A DNA stretch of 64,000 nt from Multifurca ochricompacta (GCA_022496185.1 WTXG01000068.1:1-64000); one strand, 5' to 3'. Positions 1 through 11,600 are shown, numbered from the stretch's first letter. Numbers and translations are program-made. The notes: generated by a model not told the origin, from the sequence alone.

Positions 1-2335
1 CGATCTATTCTCACAGGAGAAGTAGTGGTCTACATGGACGATATCCTGGTCGCGACCTCAGACAACTTAGACCACCATCGAGACCGAGTGCACCAGGTGC
101 TGGATATATTGCAAGAACATGACCTGTATCTCAAACCCGCCAAATGCTCCTTTGAGCAACGGAGTGTTGAGTACCTAGGAGTCATCTTGGAAGGGGGACG
201 AGTGCGTATGGACCCCATTAAAGTGCAAGGAATCCGAGAGTGGCCAGTGCCGACTTGTGTCAAGGATGTCCGGTCGTTCATCGATTCTGTAACTTTTACC
301 GACGATTCGTCAAGGATTCTCAGGCATAGCGCGACCGCTGAATGACCTACTGAAGAAGGACGTACCATGGCATTGGGATGTAGCACAACAACAGGCATTC
401 GAACAGATTAGGACCTTGTCGGTCAGAACCAGTACTCATTCAACCGGATCTGAGTCACCCCTTTGAACTAGAGGTGGACGCCTCCCACTTCGCGAATGGA
501 GCAGTATTATACCAGAGAGACGCCGCACAATACTTCACCCAGTGGCATACTATTCTGAAACCTTCTCCCCAGCCGAAAGGAACTATGATATCTGGGATAG
601 GGAACTCTTAGCCATAGTCAAGGCACTGCGACACTGGCGACCCTACCTGGCAGGGACCCCGCATAAGACCATCATCCACACGGACCATTCCAATCTATTA
701 TATTGGAAGGAACCCCACAAAATCAGTCGGCGTGTGGCGCGAGAGGTCTTGGAACTGGAAGAATACAACTTCACACTGAAACACATTGCCGGGAGTCAGA
801 ACGCTAGAGCAGATGCATTATCGCGCAGACCAGACATGCATACAGGGGAGGACGACAATAACGACATCACTGTCCTCCCAGAGGAAGTATTTGCCAAAAC
901 GGCCGTTGTCAGTCTCCACGACATGGACCTTTGGGCACAAGTTTCCCAAACATGAACCAGACCTGTGCCGTTCATGGGCTGATGCTCATAACCTAAAGAA
1001 GATCAACGGTCTGTGGTGGAAAGACGGGGACCGACTCGTTGTCACCGGTGGCGACAACATTAAGAGGGGGTGATCCATTTCATCACGACCTTCCCTCCGC
1101 TGGCCATCCAGGCATCGCCAACACCTACGCCTTGACCAAAAGAGACTACTGGTGGCCCAACATGAAAAAGGACATTGAAAGCTACGTGCAAGGATGTGCG
1201 TCGTGTCAAGCGAACAAGGTGAACACGCACCCAAAAGTCCCACCAATGTACCCCATCACCCCCATTACATCGACTCCGTTCCAGACCATCGCCATGGACT
1301 TCATCGTCAAGTTGCCCAAATCACAAGGCTTTGACACTATTCTCACCATCACAGATCATGACTGCTCCAAAGCGGCCCTCTTTATCCCTGTAACGAGACC
1401 ATCACAGCCGAAGGAGTGGCAAAACTATACCTGGACCACGTATACCGTCACTATGGGCTCCCCAAAAAGATCATTTCTGATAGGGATACCCGCTTCACAT
1501 CGGCATTTGCAAAGGCCCTATGCAAAACGTTGGACATTACACAGAACATCTCGACAGCCTACCACCCCCAAACGGACGGACAGTCCGAACGGACGAACCA
1601 ATGGCTAGAACAGTACCTCCGATTCTGGTGCAACAGCAGGCAAGATGACTGGGCAGAATGGCTATCGACCGCGGAGTTTGCTCACAACTCGTGGCCCAAT
1701 GGCACGACAAAAGCTACCCCTTTTCCCTTATCATGGGCTGGACTCCACGCACCACATGGACAGATAAGCCCACTAACGTCCCGTCGGCAACCGAACGGAT
1801 AAGCCAATGGGAAGAATTGCGACAATCGGCCAATGAGAATCTAGTAAAGGCGCAGCAGCTCCTGACAGCACAGCCAAGCACGTTCACACCTTATCGGACC
1901 AATGACTGGGTATGGCTCGAGGGCAGGAACATTCATACGTCACACCCCTCGGCCAAACTAGCGCCCCGACGTCACGGACCCTTCCAGATCATACGGAAGC
2001 TGTCGGATGTGTCATATGAATTGAAATTGCCACCGAAATGGAAGATCCACCCAGTCTTCCATGCCAAGCTTCTGACCCCTTACAAGGAAACCTCCATTCA
2101 TGGAGAGAACTTCCCGAGGCCTCCGCCTGACCTTATCGATGGCGAAGAAGAATGGGAGGTAGAACGTGTTCTAGACTCTAAGCGACAAGGCCGAGGGCGC
2201 AGATTGTACTACCTAATCAAGTGGAAGGGATTCCCAGACTCTGACAGTTCGTGGGAACCAGCCGGAGATATCTTTGCCCCGGACCTTATCTCGGAGTTCC
2301 ACATCCGACACCCAGAAGCGCCTAAGAATGCTTAA
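1..2335 (+). pseudogene. pol: Gy1a pol (RT-RNase H-integrase-chromodomain), frameshifted
   Basis: Replication polyprotein of a chromovirus. Seen in order: RT active site YMDD at 31-42; RNase H with the TDHSNLLYW block near 681-707 and the ADALSRR end near 810; integrase zinc finger (HHDLPSAGHPG near 1084, CASCQANK near 1198); integrase core with AMDFIVKLP near 1291, DRDTRF near 1480 and the E-bearing SERTNQWLEQYL block near 1585; and a chromodomain near 2150-2320 (YYLIKWKGFPDSDSSWEP). Frames change near 285, 480-540, 1069, 1400 and 1720, so no continuous product is possible. Small indels dominate, so assembly indels cannot be excluded as part of the damage. The last frame ends at 2335, about 35 bases before the first ATG of ORF3. 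Confidence 0.92.
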
Positions 2336-2370
2336 AAGGAGTGTCCCAGACCCTGTTAATTCCCCAGTAC

Positions 2371-3609
2371 ATGCTCCCACAGCAACGTTCTACCACCGCA
2401 CAATCTATCATGTCTTTCATCGCTGCCAACGCCGCCGTCGACGCCTTCACTGCCACCACCGTAGTTGTCGAAAACTTCCCTTCTGCTCATCCCTCCACTC
2501 GCCCCTCCTCCCCCATTGACTATGACGCCGCCGAGGCTCGAGTCAAGAATCAGTCCCCCAACCCCAACGACGATTTTGAACACCACGAAGAACCACACCC
2601 AAATGACCTGGTGGGTATGGAATCGGACGACGAAGTCCCAGAATTTCCCTTCTTCACTAATAACCCGAACTCCTCTACGTACTACCCACTCGAGATCACT
2701 ATGGGCGATGGAACCACCGCTATCGCCAAGTACATTTTCTACACCAACGGAGGAATGGATGTTGCCGGATGCATGAAGAAGGACGGTCCGGTTTATGGAG
2801 CTCCGGTTTATCTGGAGGAGAGGTACACAGGTCGTCTGCATCATACAATGACCGACGAGCAGCTGGGGCACTTAGCTGCCGAAGATTCCCGGGCCTTCGC
2901 CATCGACGAGGTACTGAGTGACATGCGACTTCCGCGCCTTAAAGCCGAGGTAATGAGGCTGCGGAAGAATCTGACCCTGCGCAACACACTCAACCGACAA
3001 TACAAAGAACATGCCAAGATGATGGCCCGGCTGACCAACGGAATGTTCCAAATCGAGCAGGAGCTAGTGGAGATCCGAAAAAGGTTGGAGAAGGGGGACG
3101 CATACCAGACAATTGCTGAGAGGTACGCCGACACCTATGCCCGACCTCTCCCACCACGATCACTAGGAGCTGCGCCGGTGCTGCTGCCGAACCGATTCGA
3201 AATGCCGCGCATGCACGAGAACCCTCGGGGGGAGACATGCTGGAGGTGCGATAGTAAGTACCACATTAGCTGGAACTGCCCCCTCAACCGCAAGTGGTGC
3301 CGGCACTGTCACAGCAACCTGCATTGGAGCAGGTTTTGTATCTTCCGCCGAGTAGGAGTTGCGCCGACGATCAACAACCCGTCCGGATGGTGTGGCAAAT
3401 GTCTACGTCACAATTCAGGACATCGGGAGTTGGACTGCCCCATTCACGACTTGTGCCGTCTATGTGGGCAACGTGGCCCTTATGGGTTTCTCCGCACTCA
3501 CCAGTGCCCCCAAGACGCGGACAAAGAGAATTACACGATGGATGATCGTAATGTAGCTGATGATTATCTGGAGCTGGTGCAGGATGATGACGGTACGAGT
3601 CGTTTCTAG
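2371..3609 (+). CDS. Gy1a ORF3: coiled-coil, four zinc-knuckle-like protein downstream of pol
   Basis: Intact ORF of 412 aa from the ATG at 2371 (MLPQQ); a second good ATG is at 2410 (MSFIAANAAVD), and the frame is open upstream to 2341. Seen: an acidic Pro/Ser-rich N-terminus; a conserved block around ITMGDGTTAIAKYIFY (about residues 108-135); a charged alpha-helical, probably coiled-coil stretch (about residues 190-240); then a Cys/His array. Two knuckles are classical CX2CX4HX4C (from residues 290 and 310), followed by a CX2CX6HX4C (341) and a looser CX2C...HxC (about 362). The family's true gag is far upstream of pol, so this is a third gene and not gag. Possible roles (inference): RNA chaperone, accessory nucleocapsid or envelope-independent packaging factor. 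A homologue lies in Gy1b and a diverged one in Gy3. Confidence 0.85.
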   Translation: MLPQQRSTTAQSIMSFIAANAAVDAFTATTVVVENFPSAHPSTRPSSPIDYDAAEARVKNQSPNPNDDFEHHEEPHPNDLVGMESDDEVPEFPFFTNNPNSSTYYPLEITMGDGTTAIAKYIFYTNGGMDVAGCMKKDGPVYGAPVYLEERYTGRLHHTMTDEQLGHLAAEDSRAFAIDEVLSDMRLPRLKAEVMRLRKNLTLRNTLNRQYKEHAKMMARLTNGMFQIEQELVEIRKRLEKGDAYQTIAERYADTYARPLPPRSLGAAPVLLPNRFEMPRMHENPRGETCWRCDSKYHISWNCPLNRKWCRHCHSNLHWSRFCIFRRVGVAPTINNPSGWCGKCLRHNSGHRELDCPIHDLCRLCGQRGPYGFLRTHQCPQDADKENYTMDDRNVADDYLELVQDDDGTSRF

Positions 3610-3640
3610 CCGGGTCTGCTAGAACCAGAAGAGGGGGTGA

Positions 3641-4214
3641 TGTTACGAACCCCGTCTTTGCCCGTATTCTTTTTCTTACCCAACGACGATCCCTCTCTAC
3701 CACCTACACTTCACTACCAGATCACGTCTCCATCGTGGGATCCGTCACTTGCTCTTCGCCCTCCCCGTGACCTCCTTGTTTATCCATGTTTACCTGTCCT
3801 TATCTTCGTTATCGCTTATCTCCTTATCGTATGACCGGACACTTACTTAATACCCTATCAGAAGCTAGGCTTTACGCCCTCCGCTTTCAGATATTCGGAC
3901 CCACTTGACTCCGCGTTCTTATCTCATAGACGCTCACTGAATTACGTATATAAGTCCACTGTAGCTACCCTGTAGACCTCAGACTCGACTTATTGAATAC
4001 ATCGGTGTTTGTCTTCTGGACTTCCCCCTTGAAACCTCTGACTCGATTGTCTCAGTGCTTTTGGCACTTTCCGCTCAACATTGTCACTAGGGAACAGCCC
4101 CTTTGACTTTGACTCATCCATTCAAACTCCAAGAGGTCTTATTGATCTCTTATCTGAACACACGTACGAAGCTGTCGCACAAGTCGTGCAGAACGTCTCA
4201 CACCGGACGTAACA
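3641..4214 (+). repeat. 3' LTR of Gy1a (574 bp)
   Basis: Begins TGTTACGAAC directly after the purine tract and ends GACGTAACA, so the termini are the inverted TGTTAC...GTAACA. Matches the LTRs at 6804-7382, 13642-14219 and the solo LTR at 26426-27000 in opposite orientation. Confidence 0.95.
3947..3991 (+). promoter_or_regulatory. Gy1 LTR TATA box and predicted transcript start / self-primer
   Basis: TATATAAG at 3947-3954 is followed 34 bases on by AGACTCGACTT (3981-3991). In the complete sister element the same 11-mer is the exact reverse complement of the sequence next to the 5' LTR (13629-13639). This fits an RNA whose first 11 bases prime reverse transcription, as in Tf1 of fission yeast. 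The start site is inferred from spacing only. Confidence 0.6.
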
Positions 4215-5312
4215 TCCAGCCATTGATTTGTTTGTTCTGACTGCCCATCCGTCTGGGGGTGATATGCGGTGGATATGTTCTGTTGAATATCGAGACGTTT
4301 ACAGAGTGCTCGGGCAAACATGGAGGCAAATCGTGGGTCTCGGTTGGAAATAATCTTCTGCGGCAGTCCATAATGCTGGTAGACATGGTCCAGGTAGAGT
4401 TTCGCAACTCCTTCCGCTGATATTGTCTCGTTACAGGGGATAAAGAGGGCGGCCTTTGAGTAGTCATGGTCCATGATGGTAAGTATTGAGTCATATCCCT
4501 GTGATTGTGGGAGTTTGACAATGAAGTCCATGGCGATGGTCTGGAAGGGAGCTGTTGCGACTGGTGTAATGGGTGAAAGTGCCGGCGGTCTTGGGTGAGT
4601 ATTTACTTTGTTCGCCTGGCATTCTGCGCATCCTTTGACATATGCCTCAACATCCTTTTTCATGTTTGGCCACCAGTAGTCTCGTTTGGCAAGGGCATAT
4701 GTATTTGCGATCCCTGGGTGTCCTGCAGAGGGAAGGTCATGGTGAAAATGGATCACCCCCCTCTTAATGTTGTCGCCACCGGTGACAACCAATCAATTGC
4801 CGTCTTTCCACCAGAGGCCGTTTTTCATTTTTATATTGTGCGGCTCTGCCCAGGATTTGCACAGTTCCTGGTTCATGTTCTGTGTTACTTGGGCCCATAG
4901 ATCCATGTCATGGAGGCTAACAACAGCAGTCTTTGCGAAGACATCTTCTGGTAAAACAACGATATTGTCATTGTCATTTTCCCCTTCATCTCGTCCAGTT
5001 GGTCTGGACAGGGCATCAGCTCGTGCATTACGAGCTCCAGGTAGGTGCTTGAGCATGAAGTTGTACTCTTCAAGCTCCAGGACTTCTCATGCTATTCGTT
5101 GGCTGATCTTGTGCGGTTCTCTCCAGTACAGAAGGTTGGAGTGGTCTGTATAGATGATGGTTTTGTGTGGGGATCCAGCCAAGTATGGTCGCCAATGTCG
5201 TAATGCCTTTACGATAGCTAATAGTTCCCTGTCCCAAATGTCATAATTCCTTTCCGCCGATGAGAACATTTCTGAGTAGAATGTGACGGGGTGAAGAGTC
5301 CCTCCAGTGTCT
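4215..5312 (-). pseudogene. Gypsy pol fragment (RNase H to integrase core)
   Basis: Minus-strand piece of a Gy1-like element. Reading down from 5312: RNase H C-terminal half (AERNYDIWDRELLAIVKALRHW), the TDHSNLLYW block, an ADALSR end near 5000, the integrase zinc finger (HHDLPSAGHPG ... CAECQANK, 4610-4740) and integrase core to NQWL at 4220. Interrupted by at least two frame changes. It is cut at 4215 by Gy1a and at 5312 by copia LTR-A, so it is the host site of both. Confidence 0.9.
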
Positions 5313-5813
5313 TGTTGAACACAGGAGATGTTCGGTGATGCTTCAGGCATCAGGTGATTAGATTAGCTACTTTGTTAGATTAGATTAGATACCGGAGTTT
5401 CGGACTTTTTACATTATCATTATTACTTTCTTTCTCACACTCCGCAGTAGCTGACTGATACACTATGTAACATGTGATTTCTGTATTGGCCAATGGCCTT
5501 TCTCCCTCATGTTTATTATTTGGACTTTGTCCGGCACTTGAGGACTTATTCCCAGTGCACAGACCATCCCTTGGATTGTATATAAGGGTGTCTGTTTCGT
5601 CTCTTACACTTCAGAGTTTCTTCTACCTCTGAAGTGTAAGTCGTCCTCTCTACTATCTTCACTACCTAAGACTAACTCTGTATATAGAACTTGTCTTTCT
5701 AGGTGTGTAGTATAGTTTAATAGAGTTTCTTCTACCTCTGAAGTAACTTGTCTTTCTAGCCTAACCCGCTAACTCTTCACAGTCAGTATGCTGCGCCACA
5801 TGCCTGTTTCACA
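5313..5813 (+). repeat. Copia-type LTR-A, 501 bp
   Basis: Runs from TGTTGAACAC to GTTTCACA. Contains TATATAAGGGTGTCTG near 5579 and the hairpin/repeat module at 5604-5759. The flanks do not form a TSD (left TGTCT, right CATGC). The CATGC on the right instead pairs with GCATG at 18127, beside the inverted LTR-A copy, which marks a rearrangement. Confidence 0.9.
5604..5759 (+). promoter_or_regulatory. LTR hairpin plus duplicated exon-end/intron-tail module
   Basis: About 25 bases after the TATA box lies a 13-bp perfect inverted repeat, TTACACTTCAGAG ... CTCTGAAGTGTAA (5604-5639). It is followed by a splice-donor-like GTAAGT, a CTAAC-like branch site near 5670 and a pyrimidine-rich acceptor AACTTGTCTTTCTAG (5688-5702). 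A second copy of the hairpin's right side (5723-5744) is then joined directly to a second AACTTGTCTTTCTAG (5745-5759). The same layout is in every A/B-type LTR here. Confidence 0.7.
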
Positions 5814-6202
5814 CATGCTGTGTCGAGGTCAAGGGATCATTTGAGTTCAAGGCAACTAAGTCAAGATCAAGTCGCTAATCAAGATGAGTCAAGCCCACAC
5901 AAGCTAGAGGGGCGCGTGCAAGGTACAGGATCGAGCAGCAACGCTAAGTCCTGCCACAAGCTACTGGGGTTCGAAGACCCTTCTAAGACGTGACTTAGGA
6001 GGGCTCAAGGGGGATTCTTTGTGAGTCAAGTGAACACCTGTATTGAGCACAGGAGAACAGACTTAAGGTCTGTTCTCTAGAATGTAGTGGGTTTAAATAC
6101 AGTTGAATCACTACTAGAGATAAGAGTCTAGCCAATGAAGTAAAGTAGGTATAGTAGGATGATATCATGCTGCATCACAGTGACCTCAAAGCTACGTCAT
6201 AC
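5814..6202 (-). repeat. LTR-D fragment
   Basis: Minus-strand part of the ~585-bp LTR-D (full copy at 17203-17787), including its palindrome GAGAACAGAC...GTCTGTTCTC near 6053. Lacks the last ~15 bases, which are at 18127-18144, and is cut at 6202 by the LTR of Co1. Confidence 0.8.
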
Positions 6203-6716
6203 TGTCAAACAATCATGCTGCTGGTTATACTGACTGCGGTTAGTAGCGGGTTAGGCTAGAAAACAGATAGTACTTCAGAGGTTAGAAGAACTCTGTATTA
6301 ACTATACTACTGACCTAGAAAACAGATAGTCTACATAAGACGGTTAGTTAAAGGTAAAGACAGTATAGTAAAGAAGGAACTTACACTTCAGAGGTTAGAA
6401 GAACTCTGAAGTGAAAGGGATGAAACAGACACCCTTATATACCCATAGGGGCCAGGGGAAATGGTCTGTGCGCACTGGGAATAAGTCCACAAGTGCCGGA
6501 CAATAAACAGAGAGGGATAAAGGCTATTGGCCAAGGAGATATCACATGCTTACAGCGCATTACTAAGTCCATCACTAATCAGCTGAGTAAGAAGAAAAGG
6601 AAGTGTAATAAAGATAACATAAAAAGTCCGATACTCCGAAATCTAATCTAATCTAATCTACAGCTGAAGCGAACCTTAGATGCCTGAAGCATCTCCAGAC
6701 ACGTCCTGTGTCAACA
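6203..6716 (-). repeat. 3' LTR-B of Co1, 514 bp
   Basis: Reads TGTCAAAC ... GTGTCAACA on the plus strand. Contains the inverted TATATA promoter near 6435 and the duplicated hairpin/acceptor module with its own variants (loop TTCTTCTAAC twice, tail CTATCTGTTTTCTAG twice). Confidence 0.92.
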
Positions 6717-6803
6717 TCCCTCCATGATGAAGGCATTGATCATTAGGTGGAAATGAGTTAAATGAGCACACTGCTGTTCACAATTGAACGAACATGTCAC
6801 CAG

Positions 6804-7382
6804 TGTTACGTCCGGTGCGGGACGTTCCACACGACTTGTGCGACAGCTCGTTCTGCGGTTTCAGATAGGAAGCCAATAGGGCGTCCTGGAGTTCGGGTGA
6901 AGTGAGTCAAAGTCCGAAGGGCTGTTCCTTCGAGACAATGTTAAGTGGAAAGTGCCGAAAGCACTGAGACGAACGAGTCAGAGTTTCAAAGGAGATGTCC
7001 AGAAGACAGGCACCGATGTATTCAATAAGTCGAGTCTGAGCTCTACAGTGTACACTATAGCTGACTTATATACGTAAGAGGGTGGGCGTCTATAGATAAG
7101 GGTAACGGAGTCAAGTGGGCCCAAATATCTGAAAGCGGAGGGCGTAAAGCCTAGCTTCTACTGATAGGGAATTAAGTAAATGTCCGTTCGTATGATAAGG
7201 AGATAAGTGATAAGCAAAATGATAACGAACACATAGAGGTAAACAAAGAGGTCACGTGGATGGACGAAGAGCACGTGAGGGGTCCCACGATGGAGACGTA
7301 ATCTGATAATGAAGAGTAGGTGGCAGAGAAGGGTCGTCATTGGGTAAGAAAAAGTAAACGGGAAGAGACGGGGTTCGTAACA
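6804..7382 (-). repeat. 3' LTR of Gy1b
   Basis: 579 bp, TGTTACGTCC...GGTTCGTAACA. Adjoins the ORF3 side of the element through the reverse complement of the purine tract (TCACCCCCTCTTC). Confidence 0.95.
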
Positions 7383-7413
7383 TCACCCCCTCTTCTGGTT
7401 CTAGCAGACCCGG

Positions 7414-8647
7414 CTAGAAACGACTCGTACCGTCATCATCCTGCACCAAGTCCAGGTAATCGTCAGCTACATTACGATCGTCCAATGTGTAATTCTCCTT
7501 GTCTGAATCTTGCAGACACTGGTGGGTGCGAAGAAATCCGTATGGACCACGCTGTCCACACGAACGACACAGATCATGGATTGGGCAATCCAATTCACGA
7601 TGTCCTGAGTTGTGGCGGAGGCACTTGCCACACCATCCGGACGGATTGACAATTGTCGGGGCGACCCCTACGCGACGGAAAATGCAGAAGCGGCTCCAAT
7701 GAAGGTTACTGCGACAATGCCGGCACCATTTGCGATTGAGTGGGCAATTCCAGCTGATGTGATATCGGCTGTCACATCGCCAGCACGTCTCTCCTCGTGG
7801 GTTTTCGTGCATGCGCGGCATCTCGAATCGATTGGGCAGCAACACAGGAGCGGCCCCCAGTGATCGTGGGGGCAGGGGTCGAGCATATGTATCGGCATAC
7901 CTTTCGGCGATGGTTTGGTACGCATCCCCTATCTCCAGCCTCTTTCTGATCTCCACCAACTCCTGCTCTATCTGAAACATCCCGTTGGTCAACCTTGCCA
8001 TCATCTTTGCGTGTTCCTTGTACTGTTTGTTAAGTGTCGCGCGCAGCGTCAGATTCTTCCGCAGTCTCATTACTTCGGCTTTGAGACGCGGAAGGCGCAT
8101 ATCACTCAGTACCTCATCGATTGCAAAGGCACGGGAGTCCTCGGCAGCCAGTGTCCAAGCTGTTCATCGGTCATCGTGTGGTGTAGGCGTCCTGTGTACC
8201 TTTCTTCCAAATAACCGGAGCCCCATAGACAGGGCCATTCTTCTTCATACATCCCGCGACGTCCATCCCTCCGTTGGTGTAGAATATGTACTTGGCAATG
8301 GCAGTGGTCCCGTCTGCCATGGTGATCTCGAGAGGGAAGTACATGGAGGATTGGGATTATTAGCAATGAACGGGAATTCGGGTACTTCATCATCCAACTC
8401 CATGCCAGCAGATCATTTGGGTGGGGCTCTTCGCTGTGTTCAAAGTCATCGTTGGGGTTGGGGGATTGGTTCTTGACTCGTGCTTCGGCTGCTTCATAAT
8501 CGATGGGGGATGACGGGCGTGTAGAGGGATGGGCGGATGGGAAGTTCTCGACAACTACGTAGTGGCGGTGAAAGCGTCGACGGCGGCATTGGCAGCGATG
8601 AAAGACATGATAGAGGATTCAGTGGTAGGACGTTGCTGTGAGAGCAT
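7414..8647 (-). pseudogene. Gy1b ORF3 (zinc-knuckle protein), frameshifted in its N-terminal half
   Basis: Homologue of the intact ORF3 at 2371-3609. The C-terminal 228 residues (8100 down to 7414), including the coiled-coil and all four Cys/His knuckles, are open and differ from the other copy at about 11 positions by eye. All metal-ligand residues are kept. The start (MLSQQ at 8647, or MSFIAANAAVD at 8608) is recognisable, but frame is lost near 8400 and again near 8110-8330. Pol ends close upstream, as in Gy1a. Preservation of the Cys/His array argues that the protein mattered to the family. Confidence 0.85.
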
Positions 8648-8667
8648 GTACTGGGGTTTTTCTTTGC

Positions 8668-11600
8668 GGGGAGGGTCGCTCCTTTTAACTGTCTTTGGGC
8701 GCTTCTGGGTGTCGGGTGTGGAACTCCGAGATAAGGGCTGGGGCAAAGATATTCCCGGCTGGCTCCCACGAGTTGTCAGAGTCTGGGAATCCTTTCCACT
8801 TAATGAGGTAATGCAGCTTGCGCCCTCGGCCTTTAGTAGCGAGTCTAGAATCCGTTCACCTCCCATTCGGCTTCGCCATCGATAAGGTCAGGGGGAGGTC
8901 TTGGGAAGTTTTCCCCATGGAGAGTCGTCTCCTTGTAAGGCGTCAGAAGCTTGGCGTGGAAGACCGGATGGATTTCCACGTGGGGGAGCTTGAGTTCGTA
9001 TGACACATCTGACAGCTTCCTGTTATCTCGAATGGTCCGTGACGTCGGGGCGCTACTTGGCGTTGGGTGTGATGTATGAATGTTCTTCCCTTCCAGCCAG
9101 ACAAGGTCATGGGTCTGATAAGGTGTGAATTCGATGGTTTGTTGACAGGCCTTTTGCGCCTTCAGCAGGTTCTCATTGGCCGATTTCCTGATCTCCTCCC
9201 ATTGGCCGATACGCTGCAGAGCCGAGGGTACGTTCGTGGACTTCCCGTCCAAGTCGTTCGTGGTGTCCATCCCATGATAAGTGAAAATGGGGAGGTCTTG
9301 GTGGTGCCATTGGGCCAGGAGTTATGTGCAAACTTGGCCGTCGCTAGCCAATCAGCCCAGTCATCTTGTCGACCGTTGCACCAGAATCGAAGATATTGCT
9401 CAAGCCACTGATTTGTCCTTTCTGATTGTCCATCTGTCTGTGGGTGATAGGCTGTCGAGATGTTCTGGGTTATGTCCAGGACCTTGCAGAGTGCTTTGGC
9501 AAACGCGGAGGTGAAGCGCGGGTCGCGGTCTGAATAATCTTTTCAGGGAGGCCATAATGTCTGTAGACGTGATCAAGGTAGAGTTTGGCCACCCTTTGCT
9601 GTGATGGATTCGTTACAAGGTATAAATAATGCTGCTTTTGAACAGTCATGATCGGTGATGGTTAAGATGGAGTCAAAGCCTCGGGACATGGGAGTTTCAC
9701 GATGAAGTCCATGGCAATGGTTTGGAATGGTTGCGAGGTCGTGGGTGTGATGGGAATGGTGCTGGTGGATGCGGGTGCGTGTTCACTTTATTGGCTTGGC
9801 ACTCTGCGCATCCTTTCACATAATCCTCTATGTCCTTCTTCATGTTCGGCCACCAGTAGTCTCGTTTGGCCAGAGCGTATGTATTAGCAATGCCAGGGTG
9901 TCCAGCGGAGGGGAGATCGTGGTGAAAATGGATCACCCCCCTCTTAATGTTGTCGCCACCGGTGACAACGAGACGATCCCCGTCTTTCCACCACAAGCCG
10001 TCACTTGTTTCAGGTTATGGGCCTCTACCCAGGATTGGCATAACTGTTGGTTCATGTTCTGTGACACCTGCGCCCACAGGTCCATGTCATGGAGGCTTAC
10101 GACGCTTGCTTTGCAAAACCTCTTCTGGGAGTACCGTGATATTATTATTGTCTTCTTCTCCACTACTGAAATCGGGTCGTCTTGACAGGGCATCTGCGCG
10201 TGCATTGCGACTTCCTGCAATATGTTTCAACACGAAGTTGTATTCTTCCAGCTCTAGGACTTCGCGCGCAACCCTTCGACTAATTTTGTGGGGTTCCTTC
10301 CAATAGAGTAGGTTGGAGTGATCGGTATGAATGATGGTCTTGTGAGGGTTCCTGCTAGGTATGGTCGCCAATGTCGTAGCGCTTTTACAATAGCAAGCAG
10401 CTCTCTATCCCAGATATCATAATTTCGTTCCGCTGGTGAGAATGTCTCCGAATAGAAGGCGACTGGGTGAAGTAGTCCCGCTGTATCCCTCTGGTTTAGT
10501 ACGGCCCATTGGCAAAGCGGGATGCATCGACTTCGAGTTCAAAGGGTTTCTTCAGATCCGGCTGTAGGAGGACTGGTTCTGAGCCAACGATGTCTCGGAT
10601 CTGTTCAAAGGCTTGCTGTTGTTCTTCTGTCCAATGCCAAGGTACTCCTTCTTTAACAATCCATTCAGTGGTTGGGCGATCCCTGAGAATCCTTTGACGA
10701 AGCGTCGATAGAAGTTGCAAAACCCGATGAAGGATCGCACATCCTTGACACATGTAGGTATGGGCCATTCCCTGATTCCTTGTACTTTTATCGGGTCCAT
10801 CCGTACGTGTCCTCCTTCTAGGATGACTCCCAGATATTCCACACTCCGTTGTTCGAATGAGCATTTGGCTGGTTTAAGGTACAGATCATGTTCGCGTAGG
10901 ATGTCTAGTACCTGGTGTACTCGTTCTCGATGGTGGGTCAGGTCGTCTGTGGTAGCCACTAGTATGTCATCCATGTATACCACCACTTCACCAGTAAGAA
11001 TGAGGTCGCGGAAGATGTGGTTCATCATAGACTGAAAGGTGGCGGGCGAGTTGGTAAGACCGAAGAACATGACGTTTGGTCAAAGAGCCCTTGGTTGGTC
11101 TTAAACGCTGCCTTACACTGGTCTCCCTCCTTGATCCGAATATTGTTGTAGCCCCAGCGGACATCCATTTTGGAAAATAAGGATTGTCTCGCATAGTATC
11201 AATGAGTTCCGATATGAGCGGCAGTGGGTAAGCATTTTTACAGTGTGGGCATTTATCCGTCGGTAGTCTTGTACAGGTCGAAGTTTGCCATCTTTCTTCT
11301 TGATGAAGAAGAATGGTGACGCGTATGGTGATTTAGATGGACGGATGTACCCTTGGCAAGATGTTCCTCGAGGAACGTCGTGAGCGCTGTTTGTTCTGCC
11401 TGGGATAGTGGGTAAATTTTACAGTCGATTGCCGTTGGGGTGTCAGGTGTGAAATCAATGGCGTGGTCCCATGGTCTCGCAGGGGGAAACGTTGCGATTC
11501 CTCTTCCGAGAACACCCTCCAGTGCCGGTGGTACTCCTTGGGCACACCTCTTCAAAGGTTCTCTCTGTATGTCCTTCCACCGCTTTCTGCGCAAGTTCCG

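Larger units (their letters stand above)
1..4214 (+). mobile_element. Ty3/gypsy chromovirus Gy1a, 5' part outside window
   Basis: The 3' part of an LTR retrotransposon: reverse transcriptase (from the YMDD box), RNase H, integrase, chromodomain, a separate downstream ORF3, a purine tract (gaagaggggg) and a 574-bp 3' LTR. It belongs to the same family as the complete element at 6804-14219. It sits inside a minus-strand gypsy pol fragment: the bases after the LTR (4215-4219, TCCAG) should be the right TSD, but the left partner lies outside the window. Pol is broken by frameshifts, whereas ORF3 is open. Confidence 0.93.

Noticed and set aside
2356..2871. 171-codon minus-strand ORF opposite ORF3
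   Set aside because: Low-complexity Gly/Val/Ser translation with no domain; a shadow of the zinc-knuckle ORF.
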